Source: Thalassobacillus sp043497085
GTDB lineage: Bacteria; Bacillota; Bacilli; Bacillales; Halobacillaceae
Length of the DNA: 61,135 nt
Assembly: GCA_043497085.1 (NCBI GenBank)
Contig: JBIEKI010000022.1
Strand: one strand, 5' to 3'
Under the pieces are notes generated by a model that saw nothing but the letters and a program-made list of their open reading frames with translations, was not told where the DNA came from and ran no database searches. Each line of letters begins with the position of its first letter. The stretch's first letter is position 1. Both the position numbers and the translations under genes were made by a program. Shown here one piece after another: positions 15,502-24,338 of the stretch.

Positions 15502-16794
15502 TTATTTAATAAAACCTTTATAGTGGCGTTTCACTAATTGACTCTCCAACTGTTTCATCATTTCAAGTGCAACCCCTACTACGATGAGCAAGCTGGTACC
15601 ACCAATTTGAATACTAGGTGGCAGATTTGCCAATGACCCAAGTATGATCGGCAGAATCGAAACGGCAGCGAGGAAAATCGAGCCGACGAAAGTAAGACGA
15701 TACATTACTCGTGTCAAATAAGTTTCCGTGTTTTGCCCTGGTCGGATACCAGGAATATATCCGCCTTGCTTCTTCAAGTTTTCTGCCATTTGTTCAGGAT
15801 TAACTTGAACAAAAGTATAGAAGTACGTGAAGGCGATGATCAAAGCGACATAAATGACCATACCAGGCCAGTTTTGATAGTTGAAAATATATTCAATCGT
15901 ACTTGCAACTTCACTTCCTTCAAAAAATCCAGCGATTGTACGCGGTGCAATGATGAAAGAAATTGCAAAGATGACCGGGATTACCCCTGCCGCATTCACT
16001 TTAATCGGTAAATGCGTGGAGTGACCACCTACAGGTGAACGATTTACAAGGCGTTTGGCATATTGGACTGGAATTTTACGTAGTGCTTGCTGGATGAAAA
16101 TGACACCAACAACCACAGCTACGATTACTAGTAGAATGATTGCCAAGATTACGATGTTGATAAACAATTGTTCACCAGGATCAGCGAGATACTTATCATA
16201 CAGTTGATTTACACCTTGCGGAATAGCAGCTACGATACCTGCAAAAATCAAGATGGAAATTCCGTTTCCTACTCCATTTGCAGTGATTTGTTCACCAAGC
16301 CACATCAAGAATGCCGTACCGCCGGTCAGTACCAACGCAATAACAAGGAACTTACCTACTCCAGGGTTCTGGATCAACTGTCCCTGCGTCATAGCGTTGA
16401 ATCCGATCGACATTCCGATCGCTTGAATAAATGCTAGAACGATGGTTCCATATCGAGTGAATTGAGCTAATTTTCTGCGGCCCACTTCCCCTTGTTTCTT
16501 CCATTCTGCAAACTTAGGTACTACGTCCATCTGCAGTAACTGCATGATGATGGAAGCAGTAATGTAGGGCATGATTCCCATCGCAAAAATGGAGAAGTTC
16601 TGTAACGCACCGCCCCCGAAAGTATTCAAGAACCCGAAGGCATTCTGTTCATCCATGAAGTTGATAGCATTTTTATCCGTAAATGGTACAGGAATGAACG
16701 TACCAAAACGGAACACGATCAACATCAATAATGTGAATATGATTTTTTGCCGAATATCACCCACGCGCATAAAATTGGAGATTGTCCGGAACAT
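15502..16794 (-). CDS. secY: protein translocase channel subunit SecY
   Basis: This 430-residue polytopic membrane protein (ten predicted segments) forms the protein-conducting channel with SecE (43445-43621) and SecG. Visible landmarks are the first segment, the plug region with FGTFIPVPF, the conserved QFTRYGTI loop and the C-terminal GGTSLLIVVGVALEMMKQLE. It overlaps rplO by 1 nt and lies 52 nt before the adk start. Length is normal. Confidence 0.99.
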   Translation of the reverse strand: MFRTISNFMRVGDIRQKIIFTLLMLIVFRFGTFIPVPFTDKNAINFMDEQNAFGFLNTFGGGALQNFSIFAMGIMPYITASIIMQLLQMDVVPKFAEWKKQGEVGRRKLAQFTRYGTIVLAFIQAIGMSIGFNAMTQGQLIQNPGVGKFLVIALVLTGGTAFLMWLGEQITANGVGNGISILIFAGIVAAIPQGVNQLYDKYLADPGEQLFINIVILAIILLVIVAVVVGVIFIQQALRKIPVQYAKRLVNRSPVGGHSTHLPIKVNAAGVIPVIFAISFIIAPRTIAGFFEGSEVASTIEYIFNYQNWPGMVIYVALIIAFTYFYTFVQVNPEQMAENLKKQGGYIPGIRPGQNTETYLTRVMYRLTFVGSIFLAAVSILPIILGSLANLPPSIQIGGTSLLIVVGVALEMMKQLESQLVKRHYKGFIK

Positions 16795-17234
16795 TAAATC
16801 ACCTCAGTTTGACCGCCCGCTGCTTCAATTGCTTCTTTAGCTGAAGCAGAGAACTTGTGAGCTTTTACTGTGAGTTTTTTCTCGATTGATCCGTTACCAA
16901 GAACCTTGATACCAGCTTTTTCTTTGCTTACTACGCCAGTTTCAAGTAAAAGCTCAGGAGTAACCTCTGTGCCTTCATCAAAGCGATTAAGTGCATCAAG
17001 GTTTACGATAGCGAATTCCTTACGATGGATGTTAGTGAATCCACGCTTAGGAAGACGTTGGAACAATGGCATTTGTCCACCTTCGAACCCTGGACGAGTG
17101 CCACCGCCGGAACGAGCTTTTTGTCCTTTATGACCACGCCCGGAAGTTTTACCATTTCCTGTAGCCATTCCGCGTCCGACACGGTTACGTTCTTTACGAG
17201 CACCTTTTGATGGCTTCAATTCATGTAGTTTCAT
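16794..17234 (-). CDS. rplO: 50S ribosomal protein L15
   Basis: This 146-residue protein has the Gly/Arg/Lys-rich N-terminal extension of L15 (KGARKERNRVGRGMATGNGK, GRGHKGQKARSGG, GFEGGQMPLFQRLPKRGF) that penetrates the 50S core, and a globular C-terminal domain. It sits between rpmD and secY; its stop overlaps the secY start by 1 nt. Confidence 0.98.
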   Translation of the reverse strand: MKLHELKPSKGARKERNRVGRGMATGNGKTSGRGHKGQKARSGGGTRPGFEGGQMPLFQRLPKRGFTNIHRKEFAIVNLDALNRFDEGTEVTPELLLETGVVSKEKAGIKVLGNGSIEKKLTVKAHKFSASAKEAIEAAGGQTEVI

Positions 17235-17261
17235 GCGAGCACCTCCTCTTTGCGCTTAATG

Positions 17262-17447
17262 TTATTCTACTTCTTTAACTGCAACCAAGTGGGATACTTT
17301 GTTGACCATTCCACGATTAGACGGAGTGTCTTCTAGTACCACTGATTGACGAATTTTATTCAAGCCAAGTGTTTTGACAGTTAGACGTTGGTCTTCAGGT
17401 CTGCCGATCACACTGCGCGTGAGGGTAACTTCCAACTTTTTAGCCAT
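17262..17447 (-). CDS. rpmD: 50S ribosomal protein L30
   Basis: This 61-residue protein matches short bacterial L30 (LEVTLTRSVIGRPEDQRLTV, LGLNKIRQSVVLEDTPSNRG). It lies 13 nt after rpsE and 27 nt before rplO in the spc cluster and has a good SD (AAGGAGGG). Confidence 0.98.
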   Translation of the reverse strand: MAKKLEVTLTRSVIGRPEDQRLTVKTLGLNKIRQSVVLEDTPSNRGMVNKVSHLVAVKEVE

Positions 17448-17460
17448 GTTATTTCCCTCC

Positions 17461-17964
17461 TTATCCTAACAGTTCTTCTACAGACTTTCCACGTAGTTTA
17501 GCTACATCTTCAGCACGCTTAAGCTCGTTCAGGCCGCTGATTGTTGCACGGACCATGTTGATTGGTGTGTTGGATCCCAGGGATTTAGATAGGATGTCGC
17601 CTACACCTGCAAGCTCAAGTACGGCACGGACAGGGCCACCAGCGATTACTCCGGTACCTTCTGCAGCTGGTTTCAAGAGAATGTTTCCAGCGCCGAATTG
17701 TCCATGGATTTCATGTGGAATAGTCGTACCAACGACTGGTACACTGATCAAGTTTTTCTTTGCATCGTCAATCGCCTTTTTGATCGCTTCTGGTACCTCT
17801 TGGGCTTTACCAGTACCGAATCCGACGTGACCATTTTTATCACCTACAACAACCAATGCCGCAAAGCGGAAACGACGTCCACCTTTAACTACTTTTGCTA
17901 CACGGTTGACTGTTACCACGCGTTCTTCTAGATCTAGTTTACTAGGGTCGATGTTTGTACGCAT
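17461..17964 (-). CDS. rpsE: 30S ribosomal protein S5
   Basis: This 167-residue protein has the S5 N-terminal double-stranded RNA-binding fold (VAKVVKGGRRFRFAALVVVG) and the C-terminal domain (GPVRAVLELAGVGDILSKSL, VRATISGL). It acts in decoding accuracy with S4 and S12. No unusual change is visible in the loop region linked to spectinomycin response. Standard spc position between rplR and rpmD. Confidence 0.98.
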   Translation of the reverse strand: MRTNIDPSKLDLEERVVTVNRVAKVVKGGRRFRFAALVVVGDKNGHVGFGTGKAQEVPEAIKKAIDDAKKNLISVPVVGTTIPHEIHGQFGAGNILLKPAAEGTGVIAGGPVRAVLELAGVGDILSKSLGSNTPINMVRATISGLNELKRAEDVAKLRGKSVEELLG

Positions 17965-17984
17965 ATATGTCCCTCCTTTAACGA

Positions 17985-18347
17985 TTAAAATTCAAGGCCG
18001 GCTTCACGAGCGGCTTCTGCTAATGCTTTTACACGTCCATGATACAAGTAACCGCCACGGTCAAACACGACGTTCTTATATCCATTTTCTTGTGCACGTT
18101 GTGCAATCAATTCTCCGACTTTTTTAGCAGCTTCCACGTTTCCAGTGCTCTCAACTTCGACACCGTTATCGTTAGTAGAAGCACTAGCTACTGTCACCTG
18201 GTTCACATCATCGATCAATTGAGCATAGATGTGCTTGTTAGAGCGATATACGTTCAAACGTGGGCGTGCAGCAGTTCCAGAAATGCTGCGACGTACACGA
18301 GCATGTCTTTTCTTACGTGTCACATTTTTATCAGGCTTAGTGATCAT
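17985..18347 (-). CDS. rplR: 50S ribosomal protein L18
   Basis: L18 binds 5S rRNA with L5 (rplE, same operon). Blocks RKKRHARVRRSISGTAARPR and VFDRGGYLYHGRVKALAEAA are diagnostic. The longest frame starts at a GTG lying inside the SD; the ATG at 18345-18347 is 7-8 nt after AGGAG and gives 120 residues as in B. subtilis, so I use it. Confidence 0.97.
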   Translation of the reverse strand: MITKPDKNVTRKKRHARVRRSISGTAARPRLNVYRSNKHIYAQLIDDVNQVTVASASTNDNGVEVESTGNVEAAKKVGELIAQRAQENGYKNVVFDRGGYLYHGRVKALAEAAREAGLEF

Positions 18348-18379
18348 CAAGGTCACTCCTTTCTGTTGCTTACTTGCCC

Positions 18380-18916
18380 TTACTTAGCAGTTTTACCTTC
18401 TTTACGACGTACATATTCGCCTTCATAACGGATACCTTTACCTTTGTAAGGCTCTGGTGGACGAATCGCACGGATGTTGGCAGCTACAGCTCCAACCAAT
18501 TCTTTATCGATGCCTTTTACCACAAGTTTTGTGTTGGAAGGAACGTCGATTTCAATACCATCACGCTGTTCTACTTCTACAGGGTGGGAATAACCAGCAT
18601 TGATAGTCACTTTGTTACCTTGCTTTGTCGCACGGTAACCTACCCCGATGATTTCAAGACTCTTTTCGTAACCTTTGGATACTCCTTCAACCATGTTTCC
18701 GATCAGGCTGCGAGTTGTTCCATGAAGGGCACGATGTTCTTTACTTTCGCTTGGACGCTCTACTGTAAGAACATTGTCTTCAATCTTGATCGTCATATCC
18801 TGGTGGAACGTTTGAGTAAGTTCCCCTTTAGGACCTTTTACTGTAACCGTGTTGTTGTCGTTTTTAACCTCAACACCTTCTGGAAGTTCTAATGATTTTA
18901 AACCTACGCGAGACAT
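18380..18916 (-). CDS. rplF: 50S ribosomal protein L6
   Basis: This 178-residue protein is built of two similar L6 domains, with SRVGLKSLELPEGVEV at the start and the C-terminal signature PEPYKGKGIRYEGE. It lies near the sarcin-ricin loop and factor-binding site. It sits between rpsH and rplR. A long open frame on the opposite strand (18374-18892) is a composition shadow. Confidence 0.98.
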   Translation of the reverse strand: MSRVGLKSLELPEGVEVKNDNNTVTVKGPKGELTQTFHQDMTIKIEDNVLTVERPSESKEHRALHGTTRSLIGNMVEGVSKGYEKSLEIIGVGYRATKQGNKVTINAGYSHPVEVEQRDGIEIDVPSNTKLVVKGIDKELVGAVAANIRAIRPPEPYKGKGIRYEGEYVRRKEGKTAK

Positions 18917-18946
18917 ACCTTTGCACCTCCTGTCTTCTCTATAAGA

Positions 18947-19345
18947 TTACCAGATATAGGCAAGCACTTCGCCGCCAATAGCCTGCTCACGTGCTTCTTT
19001 ATCGGTTAATACACCTTTTGATGTGGAAACGATAGCTACACCTAAACCATTCAATACTTTAGGCAGCTCTTCTGCTTTTGCGTATACACGCAAACCTGGT
19101 TTACTAATACGTTTTAGTCCAGTGATAACGCGTTCGTCGTTTTGTCCGTATTTCAAGAAAATACGTAGCATACCTTGATGATTGTCTTCTACATATTCAA
19201 AATCACGCACAAACCCTTCACGCTTAAGGATATCAGCGATCTCCTTCTTCAAATTTGAAGCTGGAAGTTCTAGCTTCTCATGGCGAACCATGTTGGCATT
19301 ACGAATACGTGTCAGCATATCTGCAATCGGATCTGTCATTGTCAT
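18947..19345 (-). CDS. rpsH: 30S ribosomal protein S8
   Basis: This 132-residue protein has TDPIADMLTRIRNAN at the N-terminus and the S8 signature VSTSKGVLTDKEAREQAIGGE near the C-terminus. S8 binds the central domain of 16S rRNA and in E. coli regulates the spc operon. Whether it does so here cannot be seen. It lies between rpsN and rplF. Confidence 0.98.
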   Translation of the reverse strand: MTMTDPIADMLTRIRNANMVRHEKLELPASNLKKEIADILKREGFVRDFEYVEDNHQGMLRIFLKYGQNDERVITGLKRISKPGLRVYAKAEELPKVLNGLGVAIVSTSKGVLTDKEAREQAIGGEVLAYIW

Positions 19346-19375
19346 AACTTGTTACCTCCTTCCCTATCGGGCTCT

Positions 19376-19561
19376 TTACCAGCTAGCTTTTTTGACGCCA
19401 GGAATTTGTCCTTTATATGCAAGTTCACGGAAGCAAATACGGCAAAGTTTGAATTTGCGTAGTACGGAATGAGGACGTCCACAACGCTCACAACGTGTAT
19501 ATTCCTGAACTTTATATTTTTGCGGTCGCTTTTGTTTCGCGATCATTGATTTTTTAGCCAC
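19376..19561 (-). CDS. rpsN: 30S ribosomal protein S14, type Z (zinc)
   Basis: This 61-residue short S14 has the zinc site CERCGRPHSVLRKFKLCRIC (two CxxC pairs). It is the zinc-dependent form encoded in the spc operon of bacilli; zinc-independent paralogues, if any, lie outside the window. It sits between rplE and rpsH. Confidence 0.98.
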   Translation of the reverse strand: MAKKSMIAKQKRPQKYKVQEYTRCERCGRPHSVLRKFKLCRICFRELAYKGQIPGVKKASW

Positions 19562-19585
19562 AATTTTCCCTCCTTTGTTAGCTCA

Positions 19586-20125
19586 TTATTTTTGAAACGG
19601 CATGCCAAACTGAGCTAAGAGTTCACGCGCTTCTTCATCAGTGTTCGCTGTAGTTACTACAACGATATCCATTCCACGCACTTTGTTGACTTTATCATAA
19701 TTAATCTCTGGGAAAATCAATTGTTCTTTTACGCCAAGCGTGTAGTTTCCTCGGCCGTCGAATGCTTTCTTAGAGATACCACGGAAGTCACGTACACGTG
19801 GCAGGGAAACAGCAATCAACTTTTGCAAGAATTCATACATGCGCTCACCGCGAAGTGTGACTTTCGCGCCGATTGGCATTCCTTCACGAAGGCGGAAGCC
19901 AGCGATTGATTTCTTCGCGCGTGTCACCATTGGTTTTTGACCAGTGATAAGTGATAATTCTTCAACTGCAGTATCCAAAGCTTTCGCATTTTGTACTGCA
20001 TCACCTACACCCATGTTGACTACAATCTTCTCAACTTTAGGTGTTTGCATGATAGAGTCATAATTGAATTTTTCCATCAAAGATGGCACTACTTCTTCTT
20101 GATACTTTTTCTTTAGTTCGTTCAT
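19586..20125 (-). CDS. rplE: 50S ribosomal protein L5
   Basis: This 179-residue protein has L5 blocks MGVGDAVQNAK, LITGQKPMVTRAKKSIAGF (about 60-78) and the C-terminal RGMDIVVVTTANTDEEAREL. It anchors 5S rRNA in the central protuberance together with L18. Standard position between rplX and rpsN with SD AAAGGAGG. Confidence 0.98.
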   Translation of the reverse strand: MNELKKKYQEEVVPSLMEKFNYDSIMQTPKVEKIVVNMGVGDAVQNAKALDTAVEELSLITGQKPMVTRAKKSIAGFRLREGMPIGAKVTLRGERMYEFLQKLIAVSLPRVRDFRGISKKAFDGRGNYTLGVKEQLIFPEINYDKVNKVRGMDIVVVTTANTDEEARELLAQFGMPFQK

Positions 20126-20150
20126 CGTATGGCCCTCCTTTCGTCGCTAA

Positions 20151-20462
20151 TTAGTTACCTAACGTTTCACCAGACTTTTTAGCGATACGAACTTTCTTTC
20201 CGTTTTCTTCCTTATATCCAACGCGTGTTGGTTCGCCGGATTTCGGATCGATCGGCATCACATTAGATACATGGATAGGTGCTTCCTGGTTGAGGATTCC
20301 ACCTTGTGGGTTATCTTGAGAAGGTTTCGCGTGTTTTTTAACCACGTTGATCCCTTCAACTAGTACACGTTCATTTTTCGGGTAAGCTTCAAGTACAGAG
20401 CCTTGCTTGCCTTTGTCCTTACCGGAAATGACCATTACCTTATCGCCTTTTTTCACATGCAT
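20151..20462 (-). CDS. rplX: 50S ribosomal protein L24
   Basis: This 103-residue protein starts with a KOW motif (HVKKGDKVMVISGKDKGKQG). L24 initiates 50S assembly at the 5' end of 23S rRNA. Further family text is INVVKKHAKPSQDNPQGGI. It follows rplN by 35 nt. Confidence 0.98.
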   Translation of the reverse strand: MHVKKGDKVMVISGKDKGKQGSVLEAYPKNERVLVEGINVVKKHAKPSQDNPQGGILNQEAPIHVSNVMPIDPKSGEPTRVGYKEENGKKVRIAKKSGETLGN

Positions 20463-20497
20463 GCTTGACGCACCTCCTTAACAACGCGATTCATTCT

Positions 20498-20866
20498 TTA
20501 TAGTACTTCTGGAGCTAGAGATACGATTTTCATGAATTTTTCATCACGTAATTCACGAGCAACTGGACCGAAGATACGAGTACCGCGTGGTCCTTTATCG
20601 TCACGGATGATTACGGCTGCATTCTCATCAAATCGAATGTAAGAACCATCTTTACGGCGAGCTCCGCTCTTAGAACGTACGATGACTGCTCTTACTACCT
20701 CACCTTTTTTAACAACGCCTCCTGGTGTTGCTTGTTTTACCGTAGCAACGATGACGTCACCGATGTTGGCGGTCTTACGTCCAGAACCACCTAACACTTT
20801 GATTGCTTGGATTTCACGAGCACCAGAGTTGTCTGCGACTTTTAAACGACTCTCTTGTTGGATCAT
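20498..20866 (-). CDS. rplN: 50S ribosomal protein L14
   Basis: This 122-residue protein opens with IQQESRLKVADNSGAREI and contains GDVIVATVKQATPGGVVKKG, both diagnostic of L14. It forms intersubunit bridges and is the binding site of the silencing factor RsfS in other bacteria. It lies between rpsQ and rplX. Confidence 0.98.
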   Translation of the reverse strand: MIQQESRLKVADNSGAREIQAIKVLGGSGRKTANIGDVIVATVKQATPGGVVKKGEVVRAVIVRSKSGARRKDGSYIRFDENAAVIIRDDKGPRGTRIFGPVARELRDEKFMKIVSLAPEVL

Positions 20867-20909
20867 ATCGTTGTAACCTCCCTTCGGAATCCTTCCGAGC
20901 GAACTTTAA

Positions 20910-21173
20910 TTAGATAATTACTGACTCTTCAACGATTTCAACCAAACGGAAACGCTTAGTAGCTGATAGCGGACGAGTTTCCATGATACGGACGACGTCG
21001 CCGTTCTTAGCTTGGTTGTTTTCGTCATGTGTTTTGAACTTCTTAGAGTATTTGACACGCTTGCCATAAAGTTTGTGGAATTTATACGTTTCAACCATTA
21101 CCGTAATGGTTTTATCCATCTTGTCAGATACTACACGACCAGTGTAAACCTTACGATTGTTACGTTCACTCAT
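20910..21173 (-). CDS. rpsQ: 30S ribosomal protein S17
   Basis: This 87-residue protein (MSERNNRKVYTGRVVSDKMD) has the S17 OB fold and the signature GDVVRIMETRPLSATKRFRL. The longest frame adds seven residues upstream; the ATG at 21171-21173 is spaced from GAGAGGAGG as expected and matches family length. It lies between rpmC and rplN. Confidence 0.97.
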   Translation of the reverse strand: MSERNNRKVYTGRVVSDKMDKTITVMVETYKFHKLYGKRVKYSKKFKTHDENNQAKNGDVVRIMETRPLSATKRFRLVEIVEESVII

Positions 21174-21197
21174 GTGAGGGTAACCTCCTCTCAACTA

Positions 21198-21398
21198 TTA
21201 GTTATTTACGCCTAGCTCTCTTTCGCGAACAACGGTCTTCATTTTTGCAATAGACTTGCGAACCTCACGGATACGCGCTGTGTTCTCAAGTTGACCTGTT
21301 GCTAGCTGGAAACGTAGGTTGAAAAGTTCTTCTTTTAAAGATTTAACTTTTTGTTCAATTTCGGCAGTGGTTAATTCTCTGATTTCATTAGCCTTCAT
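21198..21398 (-). CDS. rpmC: 50S ribosomal protein L29
   Basis: This 66-residue helical protein (MKANEIRELTTAEIEQKV, then FNLRFQLATGQLENTARI) sits at the tunnel exit near the signal recognition particle and trigger factor site. The longer frame begins eight codons upstream; the ATG at 21396-21398 follows GGTGGTGA and matches family length. It overlaps the rplP end by 11 nt, so its SD is inside rplP. Confidence 0.97.
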   Translation of the reverse strand: MKANEIRELTTAEIEQKVKSLKEELFNLRFQLATGQLENTARIREVRKSIAKMKTVVRERELGVNN

Positions 21399-21822
21399 TG
21401 ATTTCACCACCAATTTCTTCACGTTTTACGAATTTAGTTTTGATCGGCAGCTTGTGAGAAGCAAGGCGCAACGCTTCGCGTGCTACTTCTTCTGATACAC
21501 CTGCGATTTCAAACATAATTTTTCCAGGTTTTACTACTGCAACCCATCCTTCAGGAGCACCTTTACCGGAACCCATGCGGACCTCTAGGGGTTTAGCAGT
21601 ATAAGGTTTGTCAGGGAAGATTTTGATCCAAACCTTACCGCCACGCTTCATGTAACGAGTCATCGCGATACGCGCTGCCTCGATTTGACGGCTAGTAATC
21701 CATGCAGGCTCTACAGCTTGCAAACCATATTCACCGAATGCTACTGAAGTTCCACCTTTTGCACGGCCTTTCAAACTAGTACGGTGTTGACGACGATACT
21801 TGACACGTTTAGGCATTAACAT
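21388..21822 (-). CDS. rplP: 50S ribosomal protein L16
   Basis: This 144-residue protein starts MLMPKRVKYRRQHR and holds ARIAMTRYMKRGGKVWIKI and RMGSGKGAPEGWVAVV. L16 organises the A-site tRNA elbow region and the peptidyl-transferase surroundings. It sits between rpsC and rpmC; length equals the B. subtilis protein. Confidence 0.98.
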   Translation of the reverse strand: MLMPKRVKYRRQHRTSLKGRAKGGTSVAFGEYGLQAVEPAWITSRQIEAARIAMTRYMKRGGKVWIKIFPDKPYTAKPLEVRMGSGKGAPEGWVAVVKPGKIMFEIAGVSEEVAREALRLASHKLPIKTKFVKREEIGGEINEG

Positions 21823-21840
21823 AATGCTTTTCCCCCTTCC

Positions 21841-22482
21841 TTAGTTGTTGTTTTTAGTTGGAAGGACTTCTCCACGATAGATCCACACTTTAACACCAAG
21901 CTTACCGTAAGTGGTGTCTGCTTCTGCAGTTCCGTAATCGATATCTGCACGAAGTGTGTGTAGTGGCACGGTTCCTTCACTATAATGTTCTGCACGAGCG
22001 ATGTCTGCGCCGCCAAGACGTCCGGATACTTGTGTACGGATACCTTTAGCTCCTGCGCGCATAGCACGTTGGATTGTTTGTTTCTGAGCACGACGGAAAG
22101 AAATACGGTTTTCCAATTGACGTGCGATATTTTCAGCAACCAATGTTGCATTCAAGTCAGCTTTTTTAACTTCTACGATGTTGATGTGAACTCGCTTGCC
22201 AGTAAGGTTGTTCAATGACTTACGAAGCGCTTCGACTTCAGAACCGCCTTTACCGATAACCATACCAGGCTTAGCAGTGTGGATGGTAATGTTCACACGG
22301 TTTGCTGCACGTTCAATTTCGATCGTTGATACTGCAGCATCCTTCAGACGTTGTTCAACATATTCACGAATCTTAATGTCTTCATGTAGTAAGTCTGCAT
22401 AGTCTTTACCAGCGTACCACTTGGATTCCCAATCGCGGATAACGCCGACACGAAGACCTACCGGATTAACTTTTTGACCCAC
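21841..22482 (-). CDS. rpsC: 30S ribosomal protein S3
   Basis: This 213-residue protein starts MGQKVNPVGLRVGVIRDWES and has a KH domain (IHTAKPGMVIGKGGSEVEALRK) and a C-terminal domain (GRLGGADIARAEHYSEGTVP). It forms part of the mRNA entry and helicase site. It is followed 18 nt later by rplP. Length is typical of bacilli. Confidence 0.98.
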   Translation of the reverse strand: MGQKVNPVGLRVGVIRDWESKWYAGKDYADLLHEDIKIREYVEQRLKDAAVSTIEIERAANRVNITIHTAKPGMVIGKGGSEVEALRKSLNNLTGKRVHINIVEVKKADLNATLVAENIARQLENRISFRRAQKQTIQRAMRAGAKGIRTQVSGRLGGADIARAEHYSEGTVPLHTLRADIDYGTAEADTTYGKLGVKVWIYRGEVLPTKNNN

Positions 22483-22485
22483 TGA

Positions 22486-22827
22486 TTATCCCTCCTTCTT
22501 TTCTGATACGACAACTGTAATATGGCTTGTGCGTTTGTTGATCTGGCTTGCACGTCCCATTGCGCGTGGGCGGAAACGTTTCATTGTTACGCCTTCGTTT
22601 ACAAACGCCTCAGAAATATATAAGTTTTCTGGATCTAGTTCATAGTTATGCTCTGCGTTAGCGATAGCAGATTTCAATACTTTTTCTACAACCGGAGAAG
22701 CGCCACGACGAGTATTATTTAAAATACCGATCGCTTCGCCAACGTTTTTTCCTCGAATCAAATCGATAACAATACGAACTTTACGAGGAGCAATACGAAC
22801 GGTTTTTGCAACGGCTTTAGCTTGCAT
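22486..22827 (-). CDS. rplV: 50S ribosomal protein L22
   Basis: This 113-residue protein has RIAPRKVRIVIDLIRGKNV and the beta-hairpin loop near MKRFRPRAMGRASQINKRTS that lines the exit tunnel. No deletion is seen in the loop associated with macrolide resistance. It lies only 3 nt before rpsC. Confidence 0.98.
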   Translation of the reverse strand: MQAKAVAKTVRIAPRKVRIVIDLIRGKNVGEAIGILNNTRRGASPVVEKVLKSAIANAEHNYELDPENLYISEAFVNEGVTMKRFRPRAMGRASQINKRTSHITVVVSEKKEG

Positions 22828-22846
22828 GTAGAGTGCCTCCTCTCAT

Positions 22847-23125
22847 TTAGCGTTTTGTTTTCTTATCGTCGCCGGAGTGACCCTTGAACGTACGGGATGG
22901 CGCGAATTCGCCAAGCTTATGACCTACCATGTCTTCTGTAACGTAGACTGGCACGTGCTTACGTCCATCATAAACTGCGATTGTGTGTCCGACAAAATTA
23001 GGGAAAATAGTAGAACGACGTGACCAAGTTTTAACCACTTGCTTTTTGTCGTCTTCATTCAATTTCTCAACTTTTTTCATTAAATGGTCATCTACGAAAG
23101 GTCCCTTTTTTAGGCTGCGACCCAT
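22847..23125 (-). CDS. rpsS: 30S ribosomal protein S19
   Basis: This 92-residue protein starts MGRSLKKGPFVDDHLMKKVE and holds SRRSTIFPNFVGHTIAVYDG and GHKLGEFAPSRTFKGHSG. It is in the 30S head beside S13. A short hairpin (GACGGG / CCCGTC, about 23151-23170) lies in the rplB-rpsS gap. Confidence 0.98.
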   Translation of the reverse strand: MGRSLKKGPFVDDHLMKKVEKLNEDDKKQVVKTWSRRSTIFPNFVGHTIAVYDGRKHVPVYVTEDMVGHKLGEFAPSRTFKGHSGDDKKTKR

Positions 23126-23182
23126 ACATAAACCTCCCTTCGTGATTGAGAGACGGGTTTCATCCCCCGTCGATCAACCCCG

Positions 23183-24013
23183 TTATTTTTTACGTTTACG
23201 TACAATATACTTATCTGTAGGTTTGTTACGCTTACGAGTCTTAAGACCAAGCGTAGGTTTACCCCATGGAGACATTGGTGACTTACGTCCGATTGGCGCG
23301 CGTCCTTCACCACCACCGTGTGGGTGATCACTAGGGTTCATAACAGAACCACGTACAGTAGGGCGCTTACCTAAGTGACGGGAACGTCCAGCTTTACCAA
23401 TGTTGATTAGTTCATGCTGCAGGTTACCTACCTGGCCGATAGTCGCACGGCAAGTGCTTAGAACCAAACGAACTTCACCAGAAGTCAAACGTACAAGTGT
23501 GTACTTGTCTTCGCGTCCTAGTACTTGAGCCTGCGCACCGGCAGAGCGAGCCATTTGACCGCCGCGTCCTGGTTTAAGCTCAATGTTGTGGATGATCGTA
23601 CCAACTGGGATGTCTTTTAATTGAAGGGCGTTACCAGCTTTGATGTCAGCACCTTCACCAGACATGATTTCATTACCTACTTGCAATCCTTTAGGAGCAA
23701 GGATGTAACGCTTTTCACCATCTACATAGTGGATTAAAGCAATGTTAGCGGAACGGTTTGGATCGTATTCGATTGTAGCAACGCGTCCTGGTATTCCATC
23801 TTTGTCACGCTTAAAGTCGATGATACGGTATTGACGCTTATGACCGCCGCCTTGATGACGAACTGTTAATTTACCTTGGTTGTTACGGCCGCCGCGTTTG
23901 TGCAACGGTGATAGCAAGGATTTTTCTGGCTTATCGGTTGTGATTTCAGCAAAATCAGAACCAGTCATAAATCTGCGACCATTCGTTGTTGGTCTGTACT
24001 TTTTAATCGCCAT
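23183..24013 (-). CDS. rplB: 50S ribosomal protein L2
   Basis: This 276-residue protein starts MAIKKYRPTTNGRRFMTGSD and has the peptidyl-transferase-associated signature PSDHPHGGGEGRAPIG near the C-terminus, including the conserved His. L2 joins subunits and supports peptidyl transfer. It lies between rplW and rpsS. Confidence 0.99.
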   Translation of the reverse strand: MAIKKYRPTTNGRRFMTGSDFAEITTDKPEKSLLSPLHKRGGRNNQGKLTVRHQGGGHKRQYRIIDFKRDKDGIPGRVATIEYDPNRSANIALIHYVDGEKRYILAPKGLQVGNEIMSGEGADIKAGNALQLKDIPVGTIIHNIELKPGRGGQMARSAGAQAQVLGREDKYTLVRLTSGEVRLVLSTCRATIGQVGNLQHELINIGKAGRSRHLGKRPTVRGSVMNPSDHPHGGGEGRAPIGRKSPMSPWGKPTLGLKTRKRNKPTDKYIVRKRKK

Positions 24014-24047
24014 CGTTTTTTCCCTCCTTCACAAATGAGTTTTTTAT

Positions 24048-24338
24048 TTATACACCTTCAAAGAATTCTAGTTCTTTACTATCTTCAGTCAAAGTGACAA
24101 CTGCTTTCTTACGGTCAGAACGGTATCCACCATATCGACCCATACGCTTGAATTTACCTTTAAGGTTCAACGTGTTGACACGCTCAACTTTCACGTCGAA
24201 GATTTCCTCTACGGCATGCTTGATTTGTGTCTTGTTCGCTTTGGTATCTACTTCAAACGTATATTTCTTTTCTCCCATAAGGTCAGCAGAGTGTTCCGTA
24301 ATGACAGGGCGCTTAATGATATCACGAGCGTCTTTCAT
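24048..24338 (-). CDS. rplW: 50S ribosomal protein L23
   Basis: This 96-residue protein has DIIKRPVITEHSADLMGEKK at the start and the VNTLNLKGKFKRMGRYGG loop toward the C-terminus. It lies at the tunnel exit and docks trigger factor and the signal recognition particle. Its start overlaps the rplD stop by 1 nt. Confidence 0.98.
   Translation of the reverse strand: MKDARDIIKRPVITEHSADLMGEKKYTFEVDTKANKTQIKHAVEEIFDVKVERVNTLNLKGKFKRMGRYGGYRSDRKKAVVTLTEDSKELEFFEGV

Noticed and set aside
18374..18892. 172-codon plus-strand frame opposite rplF
   Set aside because: It mirrors rplF entirely, is rich in Phe/Tyr/Cys as expected from the reverse strand of a ribosomal gene, and has no SD.
23151..23170. 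GACGGG / CCCGTC hairpin in the rplB-rpsS gap as a terminator
   Set aside because: Short stem without a T run inside a long operon; more likely an incidental or minor processing structure.
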